A stretch of 64,000 nucleotides of DNA from Quisquiliibacterium transsilvanicum (GTDB lineage Bacteria; Pseudomonadota; Gammaproteobacteria; Burkholderiales; Burkholderiaceae_E): the NCBI RefSeq assembly GCF_014202215.1, contig NZ_JACHGB010000006.1:62001-126000 (forward strand), given 5' to 3'. Shown in pieces: positions 46,331 to 55,643 of the stretch. The notes under the pieces were generated by a model, which ran no database searches, was not told the origin of the DNA, and saw only the letters and a program-made list of their open reading frames with translations. The translations under genes and the position numbers were made by a program. The first letter of the stretch is position 1; each line of letters begins with the position of its first letter.

Positions 46331-47248
46331 TCAGCGGCGCTCGTTCGCGATGCCCGCGACCACGTGCCCGGCGGGAGCTACCCGGGCCGCCGATTCGCAG
46401 TGGCCGGTCTGGTCGTCGAAGAAGAAGTCCGGCTCGAAGGCCGACAGGAACGGGCCTTTCTCGAGCCCGCCGAGGAACATCGCCTCGTCCACTTCCACAC
46501 CCCAGCCCATCAGCGTACGGATCGCCCGCTCGTGCGCGGGCGCGCTGCGCGCGGTGACCAGCGCGGTGCGGATCCGCATCCCGCCGCTGCCGCCCTCGCG
46601 CTGCAGACGATGCAGCGCTTCGAGCAGCGGCTTGAAGGGCCCCGAAGGCAGCGGCAGCGCCGCGTGCTCGTCCTCGTGGCGCTGAAAGGCGTCGAGACCG
46701 CCGCTCTGGAACACCCGCTCCGATTCGTCGGAGAACAGCACCGCGTCGCCGTCGAATGCGATGCGGATCTCCTCGGGGTGCGACTCGGACGCCTTCACCG
46801 ATTCGGAATAGACCCGCGCCGCGGGGATCCCGGCCTCGAGCGCCGCGCGCACGTCGTCGCCGTTGGCCGACAGGAACAGGTTGGCCTTGAGCGGCGCAAG
46901 GTAAGGCCAGGGGTTGCGGCCGCGCGTGAACACGCCACGTTCCAGGCGCAGTCCCGCCTGGCGCGCCGAGCGGAACACCCGCAGCCCGCTGACCGGGTCA
47001 TTGCGCGAGACCACCACCACCTCCACCAGCCGCTCGCGCTCCGGCACCTGCGGCGCATCGAAGGCCAGCAGCTTGCGCACCAGCGCGCAGGCCACGCCAG
47101 GCGGCGCCGGCAGATCCAGCCGCTGGCGCTGCAGCGCCATGTACGAGGCGTCGTCGTCGCGCTCGAAGACGCGGTTCTCCTCCTCGAAATCGAAGACCGC
47201 CCGCGACGAGATCGCGACGACGAGCTTTCCTTCCAGCGTGGCAGGCAT
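46331..47248 (-). CDS. Cytosolic 5'-nucleotidase family protein
   Basis: The 305-residue protein (start MPATLEGKLVVAISSRAVFD at 47248) matches the bacterial group related to cytosolic 5'-nucleotidase I (PF06189 type): SSRAVFDFEEENRVFE near the N-terminus, the GDAVLFSDESE motif and FFFDDQTGHCESA near the end. A phosphatase acting on nucleoside monophosphates is expected. It is convergent with pth and divergent from the MaoC-PTA gene. A minus-strand TATCAT box at 47308-47303 could be its -10. Confidence 0.87.
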   Translation of the reverse strand: MPATLEGKLVVAISSRAVFDFEEENRVFERDDDASYMALQRQRLDLPAPPGVACALVRKLLAFDAPQVPERERLVEVVVVSRNDPVSGLRVFRSARQAGLRLERGVFTRGRNPWPYLAPLKANLFLSANGDDVRAALEAGIPAARVYSESVKASESHPEEIRIAFDGDAVLFSDESERVFQSGGLDAFQRHEDEHAALPLPSGPFKPLLEALHRLQREGGSGGMRIRTALVTARSAPAHERAIRTLMGWGVEVDEAMFLGGLEKGPFLSAFEPDFFFDDQTGHCESAARVAPAGHVVAGIANERR

Positions 47249-47372
47249 GTGGTGTCCGGTGGAATGGCGCGCCGGCGCGGGTTCGAACCTGGCGTGCGCG
47301 CCATGATAGCGCCGGCCCGCCTTGCGTTTCACGCCCACAACCGGACAATGCCGCGGGGGCGGCGCCCTCCCC

Positions 47373-47399
47373 GCCCCTCCGTGCCCCTCACTGCCCCTC
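47373..47399. repeat. Three GCCCCTC direct repeats at exact 10-bp intervals
   Basis: GCCCCTC occurs at 47373-47379, 47383-47389 and 47393-47399, with a degenerate fourth copy ten bases before the first. All lie on one helical face, 44-70 bases before the MaoC-PTA start. This could be an activator or regulator site, or just C-rich simple sequence. Confidence 0.45.
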
Positions 47400-47442
47400 G
47401 GTCAACCGACGTCGGCGACCGGCCACTCCTCCTTCGAGCGAC

Positions 47443-48870
47443 ATGACGATATCCAACCGACTGTTCGACGAGATCTCCGTCGGCGACACCGCTTCCGCCC
47501 GACGCGTCTGCACCGAGAACGACCTGTTCATCTTCGCCAACGCATCCGGCAACCTGAACCCGCTGAGCCTGCCGGACCGCGACGGGGACGACGACCCCTC
47601 CACCCCGCCGCTCGCCCCATCGATGTGGGTCGGCGCGCTGGTTTCCCACGTGATCGGCAACCTGCTGCCTGGGCCAGGTTCGCTGTATCGCGCGCAGTCC
47701 TTCACCTTCGGCGACCGGGTGCATGTCGGCGATGAGCTGGTGATCTCGGTGCGGGTCATCGAGAAGCGCGAGCCCGACCTGATCGTGGTCGCCACCCGCG
47801 TTGCGAAGCACAGCGGCGAGGTGGTGGCCGACGGCATCGGCGAGGTCTACGCGCCCACGAAGAAGATGGTGTTCGAGGAGCTGTCGGTGCCCTCTGTGAT
47901 CGTCAACCGGCAGGAGCAGTTCGAGCGCCTGCTGGCGATGTGCGAGACGCTGGAGCCGCTGCCCACCGCAGTGGTCTGCCCGCACGACGGGCCCTCGCTC
48001 GAGGGCGCGCTGCTGGCCGCCGCGGCCAACCTGATCGTGCCGATCCTGATCGGCTCGCGCGTCGAGATCGAGCGCGCCGCCGGCGCGCTGGGCCGGCACA
48101 TCGACGGCGTCGAGCTGCTCGACATCGCCCAGCCTGAACTTGCCGCGGAGCACGCAGTGCGCCTCGTCCAGCAGGGCAAGGCGCGGGCGATCATGAAAGG
48201 CGCGCTGCACACGGACACGCTGCTCGGCCAGATCGTCAAGCGCGACGGCGGGCTGCGGACCGGCCGCCGGGTCAGCCATGTCTTCGTGATGGACGTCCCC
48301 GGCATGGAGCATCCGCTGTTCATCTCCGACGCGGCGATCAACATCGCCCCGGACCTGGCCGCCAAGGTCGACATCACGCAGAACGCGATCGACCTGGCGC
48401 GCGCCTGCGGCATCGAGCTGCCGCGAGTGGGCATCCTGTCGGCGGTCGAAACGGTCAACCCCAACATCCCCTCGACGCTGGACGCAGCGATCCTCTCGAA
48501 GATGGCCGAGCGCGGCCAGATCACCGGCGGACTGGTCGACGGCCCCCTGGCGATGGACAACGCGGTCGACGTGCAGGCGGCGCGCAGCAAAGGCATCACT
48601 TCGCTGGTGGCCGGCCGCGCCCAGGTGCTGATCGTGCCCAACCTGGAGGCAGGCAACATGCTCGCCAAGGAGCTGACCTTCATCGCCCACGCGGAATCCT
48701 CCGGGCTGGCGATGGGCGCAGCGGTGCCGGTGATGCTGACCAGCCGGGCCGACAGCGCCCGCGCGCGGCTGGTGTCCTGCGCGCTGGCGGTGCTGCACGA
48801 CGACTGGCACCGGCGCGGCGGCAAACCGCGCCCGGAGGATGGCGGCGCCGGCCGGGTGCTTCAGGGATGA
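47443..48870 (+). CDS. Bifunctional enoyl-CoA hydratase/phosphate acetyltransferase
   Basis: The 475-residue protein has an N-terminal MaoC-like hot-dog domain (about 5-135) and a C-terminal phosphate acetyl/butyryltransferase domain (about 150-465; [20 protein letters not shown] in part, [26 protein letters not shown]). The second domain makes acyl-phosphate from acyl-CoA. The stop overlaps the ackA start by four bases (ATGA), so acyl-CoA to acyl-phosphate to acid plus ATP can run from one mRNA. The N-terminal domain looks more like a FAS1A dehydratase-type hydratase than a full MaoC; its substrate is unknown. Confidence 0.92.
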   Translation: MTISNRLFDEISVGDTASARRVCTENDLFIFANASGNLNPLSLPDRDGDDDPSTPPLAPSMWVGALVSHVIGNLLPGPGSLYRAQSFTFGDRVHVGDELVISVRVIEKREPDLIVVATRVAKHSGEVVADGIGEVYAPTKKMVFEELSVPSVIVNRQEQFERLLAMCETLEPLPTAVVCPHDGPSLEGALLAAAANLIVPILIGSRVEIERAAGALGRHIDGVELLDIAQPELAAEHAVRLVQQGKARAIMKGALHTDTLLGQIVKRDGGLRTGRRVSHVFVMDVPGMEHPLFISDAAINIAPDLAAKVDITQNAIDLARACGIELPRVGILSAVETVNPNIPSTLDAAILSKMAERGQITGGLVDGPLAMDNAVDVQAARSKGITSLVAGRAQVLIVPNLEAGNMLAKELTFIAHAESSGLAMGAAVPVMLTSRADSARARLVSCALAVLHDDWHRRGGKPRPEDGGAGRVLQG

Positions 48871-50141
48871 GCGCACACCTGCTGGTCCTGAACGCTGGTT
48901 CCTCGTCGCTGAAGTTCGCGCTGTTCGAGGAGGACGGGCGGGCGCTGCGCGAGCGGCTGCGCGGGCAGGTCGAGGGCCTGCCGGGCCGGCCGCGCTTCAA
49001 GGTGGACCTCGCTGCGGACGGGGGCCTCGCTGCGGACGGGGACGTCGCCGCGGCCGCCGATGCGGGCGCGGGCGCGCCGGCGGCGAGGCAGCGCGCCGCC
49101 GACCGCCGCTGGGCGCCCGGCGAAGCCGGCGCGCCGCGCGACGTGCGCGCCGCGCTCGGCGTGGTGCTCGAATGGCTGCACGAGAACGTGCGGCCGCTGT
49201 CGGTGCGCGCGATCGGCCACCGCGTGGTGCATGGCGGCGCCGTGCACGCCGCGCCGGTGCTGGTCGACGACGCAGTGTTCGGCGAACTGGAGAAGCTGGT
49301 GCCGCTGGCGCCGCTGCACGAGCCGCACAACCTGGAGGGCGTGCGCGCCGCGCGCGATCGCTTTCCCGCAGTGCCCCAGGTGGCCTGCTTCGACACCGCC
49401 TTCCACCGCGGCCACGCGTTCGCGGACGAAACCTTCGCACTGCCGCGCGAGTTCTACGACGCAGGCGTGCGCCGCTACGGCTTCCACGGTCTCTCCTACG
49501 AGCACGTCGCCGACCGGCTTGCCCAGCTCTCGCCCAAGGCGGGCCGCGGCCGAGTGATCGTCGCGCACCTGGGCAGCGGCGCCTCGGCCTGCGCGATTCG
49601 CGACGGCCGCTCGGTGGCCTCGACCATGGGCTTCACCGCACTCGACGGCCTGGTGATGGGCACCCGCCCGGGGCAGATCGACCCCGGCGTACTGCTCTGG
49701 CTGATGACCGACCGCGGCATGGACGCCGCAGCGATCTCCGACCTGCTCTACAAGCGCTCCGGGCTCAAGGGCCTGTCCGGCATCTCCAACGACATGCGCG
49801 ACCTGCGCGCGAGCGACGCGCCGGCCGCCCGCGAGGCGATCGAGGTGTTCGTCGCGCGGCTGCTGCGCGAAGTGGGCGCGCTGGCCGCGGTGCTCGAGGG
49901 ACTGGACTCGCTGGTGTTCACCGCCGGCATCGGCGAGAACGACGCCGCGCTGCGCGCGCATGCCTGCGCGCGGCTGCGCTGGCTTGGCGTGGAGCTGGAC
50001 GAGGCAGCCAACGCCAGGCACGGCCGCGACCGCGACGGGCTGATCTCCGCGCCGGGCTCACGGGTGGAGGTGCGCGTGATCCCCACCGACGAGGAACGGA
50101 TGATCGCGCGGCACGTGCAGCGGGTGCTGGCGCAGGGCTGA
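48867..50141 (+). CDS. ackA: Acetate/propionate kinase
   Basis: The 424-residue enzyme converts acetyl-phosphate and ADP to acetate and ATP. Motifs: [22 protein letters not shown] (Arg), CFDTAFHRG (Asp), [12 protein letters not shown] (His), [12 protein letters not shown] and [12 protein letters not shown]. Around residues 45-75 there is an Ala/Asp/Gly-rich insertion whose DNA contains a near-perfect 18-bp tandem repeat (49007-49024, 49025-49042) coding [12 protein letters not shown]. The start overlaps the MaoC-PTA stop. Confidence 0.95.
   Translation: MSAHLLVLNAGSSSLKFALFEEDGRALRERLRGQVEGLPGRPRFKVDLAADGGLAADGDVAAAADAGAGAPAARQRAADRRWAPGEAGAPRDVRAALGVVLEWLHENVRPLSVRAIGHRVVHGGAVHAAPVLVDDAVFGELEKLVPLAPLHEPHNLEGVRAARDRFPAVPQVACFDTAFHRGHAFADETFALPREFYDAGVRRYGFHGLSYEHVADRLAQLSPKAGRGRVIVAHLGSGASACAIRDGRSVASTMGFTALDGLVMGTRPGQIDPGVLLWLMTDRGMDAAAISDLLYKRSGLKGLSGISNDMRDLRASDAPAAREAIEVFVARLLREVGALAAVLEGLDSLVFTAGIGENDAALRAHACARLRWLGVELDEAANARHGRDRDGLISAPGSRVEVRVIPTDEERMIARHVQRVLAQG
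49007..49042 (+). repeat. In-frame 18-bp tandem duplication inside ackA
   Basis: Two copies of an 18-bp unit (CCTCGCTGCGGACGGGG plus one base) lie side by side, differing only in the last base. They keep the frame and encode LAADGG then LAADGD in a surface-type insertion of the kinase. Confidence 0.75.
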
Positions 50142-50213
50142 CCGGAGCGCGCGCGTCCGTGCGGCCACCGCCGGGCGCCTGCGCGGCCGGGCGGACCGCT
50201 TCCCCCGGCCGGC

Positions 50214-50219
50214 TACAAT
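50214..50219 (+). promoter_or_regulatory. Candidate -10 box of ychF
   Basis: TACAAT lies 24 bases before the ychF ATG and would give a short leader containing the GAAAGG ribosome site. No clear -35 was found. Confidence 0.4.
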
Positions 50220-50242
50220 GCTGCCCTCGAGAAAGGTATCCC

Positions 50243-51337
50243 ATGTCCCTCCAATGCGGCATCGTCGGCCTGCCCAACGTCGGCAAGTCGACCCTCTTCA
50301 ACGCCCTGACCAAGGCCGGCATCGCAGCCGAGAACTACCCGTTCTGCACGATCGAGCCCAACGTCGGCATCGTCGAGGTGCCCGATCCGCGGCTGGCCGC
50401 GCTGGCCGCCATCGTCAAGCCGCAGCGCGTGCTGCCGGCCACGGTCGAGTTCGTCGACATCGCCGGCCTGGTCGCGGGCGCGTCGAAGGGCGAGGGCCTG
50501 GGCAACCAGTTCCTGGCCAACATCCGCGAGACCGACGCGATCGTCCACGTGGTGCGCTGCTTCGAGGACGAGAACGTGGTGCACGTGAGCGGGAAGATCG
50601 ATCCGCTCTCCGACATCGAGGTCATCAACACCGAGCTTGCGCTCGCCGACATGGCCACCGTTGAGAAGGCGCTGACGCGCTACTCGAAACAGGCCCGTGC
50701 CGGCGGCGACAAGGAAGCGCAGCGGATGGTGCCGGTGCTCGAGAAATGCATGGCGGTGCTCGACCAGGCCAGGCCGGTGCGCTCGCTCGAACTCTACGAG
50801 GAAGAGCAGGTGCTGCTGCGGCCGCTGTGCCTGATCACCGCCAAGCCCACGATGTACGTGGCCAACGTGCGCGAGGGCGGCTTCGAGAACAACCCTCACC
50901 TGGAGGCGGTGAAGAAGCACGCGGCCGCCGAGAACTCGATCGTGGTGCCGGTGTGCGCCGCAATCGAGGCCGAGATCGGCGACCTCGCCGACGAGGACAA
51001 GGCGGTGTTCCTCGAAGACATGGGCATGACGGAGCCAGGCCTGAATCGAGTGATCCGCGCCGCCTTCACGCTGCTGGGCCTGCAGACCTACTTCACCGCG
51101 GGCGTAAAAGAGGTGCGGGCCTGGACCGTGAAGGTGGGCGCCACCGCGCCGCAGGCCGCAGGAGTGATCCACACCGACTTCGAGCGCGGCTTCATCCGCG
51201 CCGAGACCATCGCCTACGACGACTTCATCGCCTGCAAGGGCGAGGCCGGCGCGAAGGAGAAGGGCAAGATGCGGCTGGAGGGCAAGGACTACGTCCTGAA
51301 GGACGGGGACGTGATGCACTTCAGGTTCAACGTCTGA
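50243..51337 (+). CDS. ychF: Redox-sensitive ATPase YchF (OLA1 family)
   Basis: The 364-residue Obg-related protein has P-loop [42 protein letters not shown] (in part [18 protein letters not shown]) and a C-terminal TGS domain. Where GTPases have NKxD it has NVRE, the change that gives this family ATP preference. It binds ribosomes and is linked to stress and catalase control. The start at 50243 follows GAAAGG. It is the last conserved housekeeping gene before the accessory region. Confidence 0.96.
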   Translation: MSLQCGIVGLPNVGKSTLFNALTKAGIAAENYPFCTIEPNVGIVEVPDPRLAALAAIVKPQRVLPATVEFVDIAGLVAGASKGEGLGNQFLANIRETDAIVHVVRCFEDENVVHVSGKIDPLSDIEVINTELALADMATVEKALTRYSKQARAGGDKEAQRMVPVLEKCMAVLDQARPVRSLELYEEEQVLLRPLCLITAKPTMYVANVREGGFENNPHLEAVKKHAAAENSIVVPVCAAIEAEIGDLADEDKAVFLEDMGMTEPGLNRVIRAAFTLLGLQTYFTAGVKEVRAWTVKVGATAPQAAGVIHTDFERGFIRAETIAYDDFIACKGEAGAKEKGKMRLEGKDYVLKDGDVMHFRFNV

Positions 51338-51484
51338 CGCAGTCGACGAGGCGCACTACGCCCAGCGCTGCGACATCGACACTGTGCCGTGCGAGGTCGG
51401 CGGCTCGTGGCGACGGCGGTGCTTCAGGGGCTCTGATGCCGCGCCTCGCGCCGCCATGCAGCCGCGATCAATGCGGGCCCCTTG

Positions 51485-51754
51485 TCATCGGTACACCTCG
51501 CGGCGATTGCCGATCCTCACGACAAGGATGCGCAAGGCGCCGTCCTCGATGCTGGCGATGATTCGATAGTCGCCGACACGGTATTTCCAGAACACCCCGA
51601 GGCGCGATCCCTTGAGGGTTTCGCCGATGCTTCGAGGATCATCCAGCGCAGCCAATCGGTCACGCAGGAAAGCCAGGATCCGCCTGGCATGCTGAGGGTC
51701 GATCCTGCCCAGTTCGCGCTCGATGGCCGGGTCGAGCTCAATCCTCCATGCCAT
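51485..51754 (-). CDS. RelE/ParE-family toxin
   Basis: The 89-residue protein has the RelE pattern: LDPAIERELGRIDPQHARRILAFL helix pair (part: ERELGRIDPQHARRILAFL), SRLGVFWKYRVGDYRIIASIED and a C-terminal VRIGNRREVYR strand with basic residues and Tyr. RelE-type toxins cut mRNA on the ribosome; ParE relatives poison gyrase. The start overlaps the antitoxin frame by 17 bases, the usual coupling. Confidence 0.9.
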   Translation of the reverse strand: MAWRIELDPAIERELGRIDPQHARRILAFLRDRLAALDDPRSIGETLKGSRLGVFWKYRVGDYRIIASIEDGALRILVVRIGNRREVYR

Positions 51755-51962
51755 GCTGCTTCATCACTTCATCGAGCGGTACCGCCCTGGTCTTGCCGGC
51801 GCGGATGTCGGCCAGGCGCTGCTCGGCAAGGTACAGATCCTCGAGATCCTCCAAGTGCTGAAGGATGGCTTCACGGGCATAGAAGGTTTTCGTTCGCCCG
51901 GTAGCCCGCGCAAGTGCCTCGAGACGACTTTCGACTTCGGGGGGCAGTCGGATGGCAAGCAT
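51738..51962 (-). CDS. Ribbon-helix-helix antitoxin (RelB/CopG-like)
   Basis: The 74-residue protein starts MLAIRLPPEVESRLEALARA, a ribbon-helix-helix DNA-binding domain, followed by a charged C-terminal helix (EDLEDLYLAEQRLADIR) that would wrap the toxin. CAGGAG precedes the ATG. A perfect palindrome lies just upstream and is the likely autoregulatory operator. Confidence 0.9.
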   Translation of the reverse strand: MLAIRLPPEVESRLEALARATGRTKTFYAREAILQHLEDLEDLYLAEQRLADIRAGKTRAVPLDEVMKQHGMED

Positions 51963-51984
51963 GATCTGGCGCTCCTGTGAACGG

Positions 51985-52002
51985 CGCTATACAAGTATAG
52001 CG
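51985..52002 (-). promoter_or_regulatory. Operator palindrome and -10 region of the toxin-antitoxin pair
   Basis: CGCTATAC at 51985-51992 and GTATAGCG at 51995-52002 form a perfect 8-bp inverted repeat with a two-base spacer. On the minus strand it contains TATACT, a 5/6 -10 match, so antitoxin binding would cover the promoter. It lies 23 bases before the antitoxin start. Confidence 0.75.
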
Positions 52003-52006
52003 TCGA

Positions 52007-52648
52007 CTACCGCACTGCCAGCAGCCGCACCCCCAGCGCCACGAACACCAGCCCCGCCGACCGGTCCAGCCAGGTGCCGATGGCGGGCCGCCGCGCCAGC
52101 CGCTCGCCGATGCCGCCGGCGAACCAGCCGATGGCGCCGAAGACCAGCACGCTCGTCAGCGTGAACAGCAGGCCCAGCTGGAGGATCTGCCAGGCCGCCC
52201 CGCCGCGCGCGCCGTCGACGAACTGCGGCAGGAAGGCGAGGAAGAACAGGATCACCTTCGGGTTGATCGCGTTGGCGACCAGGCCCTTGGTGAACAGCCT
52301 GCCGGCGGACTCCTGCCGCACCTGCGCCGCCGGCGCACCGACGGGGCGCGCGTTGCGCAGCGCCTGGATGCCCAGCCAGACCAGGTAGACGCCGCCGGCG
52401 ATCCGCAGCGCGGTGAACGCAAGCGGCGAGGCGGCAATGAGCGCGCTCACGCCGATCGCCGCCAGCAGCGTGTGGTTCAGGCAGCCCAGCGCGCAGCCCA
52501 GGCCGAAAGCCATGCCGGCCCTGCGGCCGCGCGCCATGCCCAGGCTCAGCACCATCAGGTTGTCGGGGCCCGGGGCGAGCGCGACGAGCAGGGCTGCGCC
52601 AAGGAAGGCGGTGGCCTGCGGCAGGGTGAGCAGGAGGTCGGTGGACAT
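52007..52648 (-). CDS. LysE/RhtB-family exporter
   Basis: The 213-residue protein has six membrane segments and the family start FLGAALLVALAPGPDNLMVLS with the PGPDN motif. The segment FTKGLVANAINPKVILFFLAFLPQFV (part: GLVANAINPKVILFFLAFLPQF) is typical. These proteins export amino acids or related compounds; which one cannot be told. The stop lies four bases from the toxin-antitoxin palindrome. Confidence 0.93.
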   Translation of the reverse strand: MSTDLLLTLPQATAFLGAALLVALAPGPDNLMVLSLGMARGRRAGMAFGLGCALGCLNHTLLAAIGVSALIAASPLAFTALRIAGGVYLVWLGIQALRNARPVGAPAAQVRQESAGRLFTKGLVANAINPKVILFFLAFLPQFVDGARGGAAWQILQLGLLFTLTSVLVFGAIGWFAGGIGERLARRPAIGTWLDRSAGLVFVALGVRLLAVR

Positions 52649-52862
52649 GGTCGCCTTCTTGCCGGATCGGTCCAGCTCACAGCGAGGCTCACTGGCTGCA
52701 CCCGGCGCATGTTGCTAGAGTTGACGCAGCCAGGATCGGCTTGCCCATCGCCAACCGGTGGCTTCTCGGTCCACGCCGTGAACCGGCAGGAACGTCAAAC
52801 GATGATACATGTCAGGGGACACAGCCTTTGAACCCGATGGCACTCACACTCGAGACCCACGA
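52649..52862. promoter_or_regulatory. Gap between the LysE exporter and hsdR
   Basis: This 214-base gap separates divergent genes. It contains TTGACG at 52721-52726 but no matching -10 at the right distance. Near the 3' end an in-frame ATG at 52809 would add 18 residues to HsdR. I see no further gene. Confidence 0.3.
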
Positions 52863-55643
52863 ATGACGCCGGAAGCCGCGGCACGGCAACAGATCGACCA
52901 GAAGCTCACGCAGGCCGGCTGGGTCGTGCAGGACCTGAAGGCGCTGAATCCGTCGGCAGGCATGGGCGTGGCCGTGCGCGAGTACCCCACGGACACCGGG
53001 CCTGCCGACTACGTGCTGTTCGTGAACCGCAATGCGGTGGGGGTGATCGAGGCCAAGAAGGACGCAGCGGGCGAGAACCTCACCGACGTCGAACGCCAGA
53101 CCGAGCGCTACGCCGCTGCCGGCCTGAAGTGGCGCAAGGAGCAGACGCCGCTGCGCTTCCTGTTCGAGGCCACCGGCCAGATCATCCGCTTCACCGACAG
53201 CGCTGACCCGGTCCCGCGGTCGCGTGAGGTCTTCCATTTCTTCCGGCCGGAAACGCTGGCCGCCTGGGCCGCGCAGCCCGACACCCTGCGCGGGCGCCTC
53301 GGCACGCGGATGCCCGCGCTGCCCGTGGAGAACCTGCGCGACTGCCAGGTGAGCGCCGTCACGGGGCTGGAGAAGTCGCTGGCGCAGAACAAGCCCCGCG
53401 CGCTGATCCACATGGCCACCGGGGCAGGCAAGACTTTCACCGCCATCACGGCGGTGTACCGCCTGCTGAAGTTCGGCCAGGCTCGCCGCATCCTTTTCCT
53501 GGTGGACACCCGCAACCTGGGCAAGCAGGCGCACCAGGAATTCGCCGCCTACACGCCGCCGGACGACGCGCGCAAGTTCACCGAGCTCTACAACGTGCAG
53601 CGCCTGGCCTCCTCGACGATCGACCCGCATTCGCAGGTTTGCATCAGCACCATCCAGCGCATGTACTCCATCCTGAGCGGGGAGCCCATCGACGAGTCCG
53701 CGGAGGACGTGTCCCTGAACGAAATCCGTCAGGCCGCGGGGCAGCAGAAACTCGTCCGCTACAACCCGGCCGTGCCGGTGGAGACCTTCGATTTCATCGT
53801 CATCGACGAATGCCACCGCAGCATCTACAACCTGTGGAAACAGGTGCTCGACTACTTCGATGCCTTCCTGATCGGCCTGACCGCCACGCCGGACAAGCGC
53901 ACATTCGGCTTCTTCAGCGAGAACATCGTGGCCGAGTACAGCTACGAGCAGTCGGTGGCCGACGGCGTCAACGTCGGCTATGACGTCTACGAGATCGTCA
54001 CCGAGGTCACCCAACGGGGCGCCGAAGTCAAGGCCAGGGAATGGGTAGACCATCGGGACCGCGCAACCCGCAAGAAGCGCTGGGCGGAAACCGAGGAAAA
54101 CGTCGATTACACCGGCAGGGAACTGGACCGCTCGGTGGTGAACCTCAGCCAGATCCGGCAGGTGATCCAGGCGATGAAGACCGCGGTGGAGACGAAGATC
54201 TTCCCGGCGCGCAAGGAAACGCCGAAGACGCTCATCTTCGCGAAGACCGACAGCCACGCGGACGACATCATCAACATCCTGCGCGAGGTCTACGGCCAGG
54301 GGAACGCCTTCTGCAAGAAGGTCACCTACCGCGCCGAGGAAGACCCCGACAGCGTGCTCGCGAGCTTCCGCAACGACTACAACCCGCGCATCGCGGTCAC
54401 CGTGGACATGATCGCCACCGGCACCGACGTCAAGCCCCTGGAGGTGCTGCTGTTCATGCGCGACGTGCGTTCGCGTGGCTACTACGAGCAGATGAAGGGC
54501 CGCGGCGTGCGCAGCCTGGATGCCGATGGCCTGCGACGGGTGAGCAACAGCGCGGAGGGCGCCAAGAGCCGCTTCGTGCTGATCGACGCGGTGGGCGTGG
54601 AGAAGTCGCTGAAGACCGAGAGCCGGCCGCTGGAGAAGAAGCCAGGCGTGCCGCTGAAGGACCTGCTGGTGGGCGTGGCCATCGGCAGCCGCGACGACGA
54701 CACGGTACTTTCGCTCGCCAGCCGGCTGGTGCGCCTGGACAAGCAGCTGGATGACAAGGCCAAGGCGCGTATCCAGGCAGCCGCGGCCGGCATCCCGCTC
54801 GGCGAGCTCGGCAAGGCCCTGATTGCCGCGGTGAACCCGGACGCCATCGTGCAGGCCGCCCTTGCCGCCGCCGGCGCCAAGGGCATCACCCGCTCCGAGG
54901 ACACACTGCTGCCCGAGGAGATCGAGGCCGCGCGCGCGCAACGGGTGGCCGCCGCGTGCGCGCCCTTCGACAAACCGGAGCTGCGCGACGCGATCGAGAA
55001 TGCGCGCCGCGAGCGCGAACAGCTGATCGACCACATCAACCTGGACACGGTCGTCGTCTCCGATTTTTCAGAGCAGGCCGATGCGCAGGCCCGGGCGGCG
55101 ACCCAGGGCTTTGCCGAGTACCTGCAACGGCACCGGGACGAGATCGCTGCGCTGGGCTTCTTCTACGAGCAGCCGTACCGGCGGCGCGCGCTCACCTTCG
55201 ACATGATCGACGAGCTTCACGAGCACCTGGCCCGGCCGCCCCTGATGCTCACCACCGAGCGGTTGTGGAACGCCTACGCCCGGGTGCAGGCGAGCCAGGT
55301 TAAGGGCACCGACCGCCGGCGCCAGCTGACCGACCTGGTGTCGCTGGTGCGCTTCGCGCTGGGCCTGGACGGCGAACTGAAGCCTTTTGCAGACGAAGTG
55401 GACAAGCGCTTCCAGACCTGGATCTTCCGGCACAACGCGCAGCGCGGCACCGCCTTCACGCCGGAGCAGACCGAATGGCTGCGGCTGATGAAGGACCATA
55501 TCGCCAGCAGCTGCAGCATCGGCCGCGACGACTTCGATCTCGCGGAGCTGGCCGACAGGGGCGGGCTGCAGCGCGCCTGGGGGCTATTCGGGAAGGAGCT
55601 GGATACGTTGATGGACGAGATGAATCGGGAGCTGGTGGCGTGA
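52863..55643 (+). CDS. hsdR: Type I restriction enzyme, motor/nuclease subunit HsdR
   Basis: The start MTPEAAARQQIDQKLTQAGW at 52863 fits the family N-terminus and gives 926 residues. An N-terminal nuclease site is visible (PADYVLF Asp49, VIEAKK Glu63-x-Lys65). The SF2 motor follows: Walker A MATGAGKT (184-191), DECH (315-318), LTATP (339-343), and motif VI in YYEQMKGRGVRSLD. The C-terminal region resembles the EcoEI-type HsdR domain that contacts the methylase. It translocates and cuts unmethylated DNA as part of R2M2S. The end overlaps hsdS (GTGA). Confidence 0.95.
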   Translation: MTPEAAARQQIDQKLTQAGWVVQDLKALNPSAGMGVAVREYPTDTGPADYVLFVNRNAVGVIEAKKDAAGENLTDVERQTERYAAAGLKWRKEQTPLRFLFEATGQIIRFTDSADPVPRSREVFHFFRPETLAAWAAQPDTLRGRLGTRMPALPVENLRDCQVSAVTGLEKSLAQNKPRALIHMATGAGKTFTAITAVYRLLKFGQARRILFLVDTRNLGKQAHQEFAAYTPPDDARKFTELYNVQRLASSTIDPHSQVCISTIQRMYSILSGEPIDESAEDVSLNEIRQAAGQQKLVRYNPAVPVETFDFIVIDECHRSIYNLWKQVLDYFDAFLIGLTATPDKRTFGFFSENIVAEYSYEQSVADGVNVGYDVYEIVTEVTQRGAEVKAREWVDHRDRATRKKRWAETEENVDYTGRELDRSVVNLSQIRQVIQAMKTAVETKIFPARKETPKTLIFAKTDSHADDIINILREVYGQGNAFCKKVTYRAEEDPDSVLASFRNDYNPRIAVTVDMIATGTDVKPLEVLLFMRDVRSRGYYEQMKGRGVRSLDADGLRRVSNSAEGAKSRFVLIDAVGVEKSLKTESRPLEKKPGVPLKDLLVGVAIGSRDDDTVLSLASRLVRLDKQLDDKAKARIQAAAAGIPLGELGKALIAAVNPDAIVQAALAAAGAKGITRSEDTLLPEEIEAARAQRVAAACAPFDKPELRDAIENARREREQLIDHINLDTVVVSDFSEQADAQARAATQGFAEYLQRHRDEIAALGFFYEQPYRRRALTFDMIDELHEHLARPPLMLTTERLWNAYARVQASQVKGTDRRRQLTDLVSLVRFALGLDGELKPFADEVDKRFQTWIFRHNAQRGTAFTPEQTEWLRLMKDHIASSCSIGRDDFDLAELADRGGLQRAWGLFGKELDTLMDEMNRELVA

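Noticed and set aside
52809-52862. Longer HsdR start at ATG 52809
   Set aside because: The 18 added residues do not resemble HsdR N-termini, while 52863 begins exactly as the family does; neither start has a good ribosome site.
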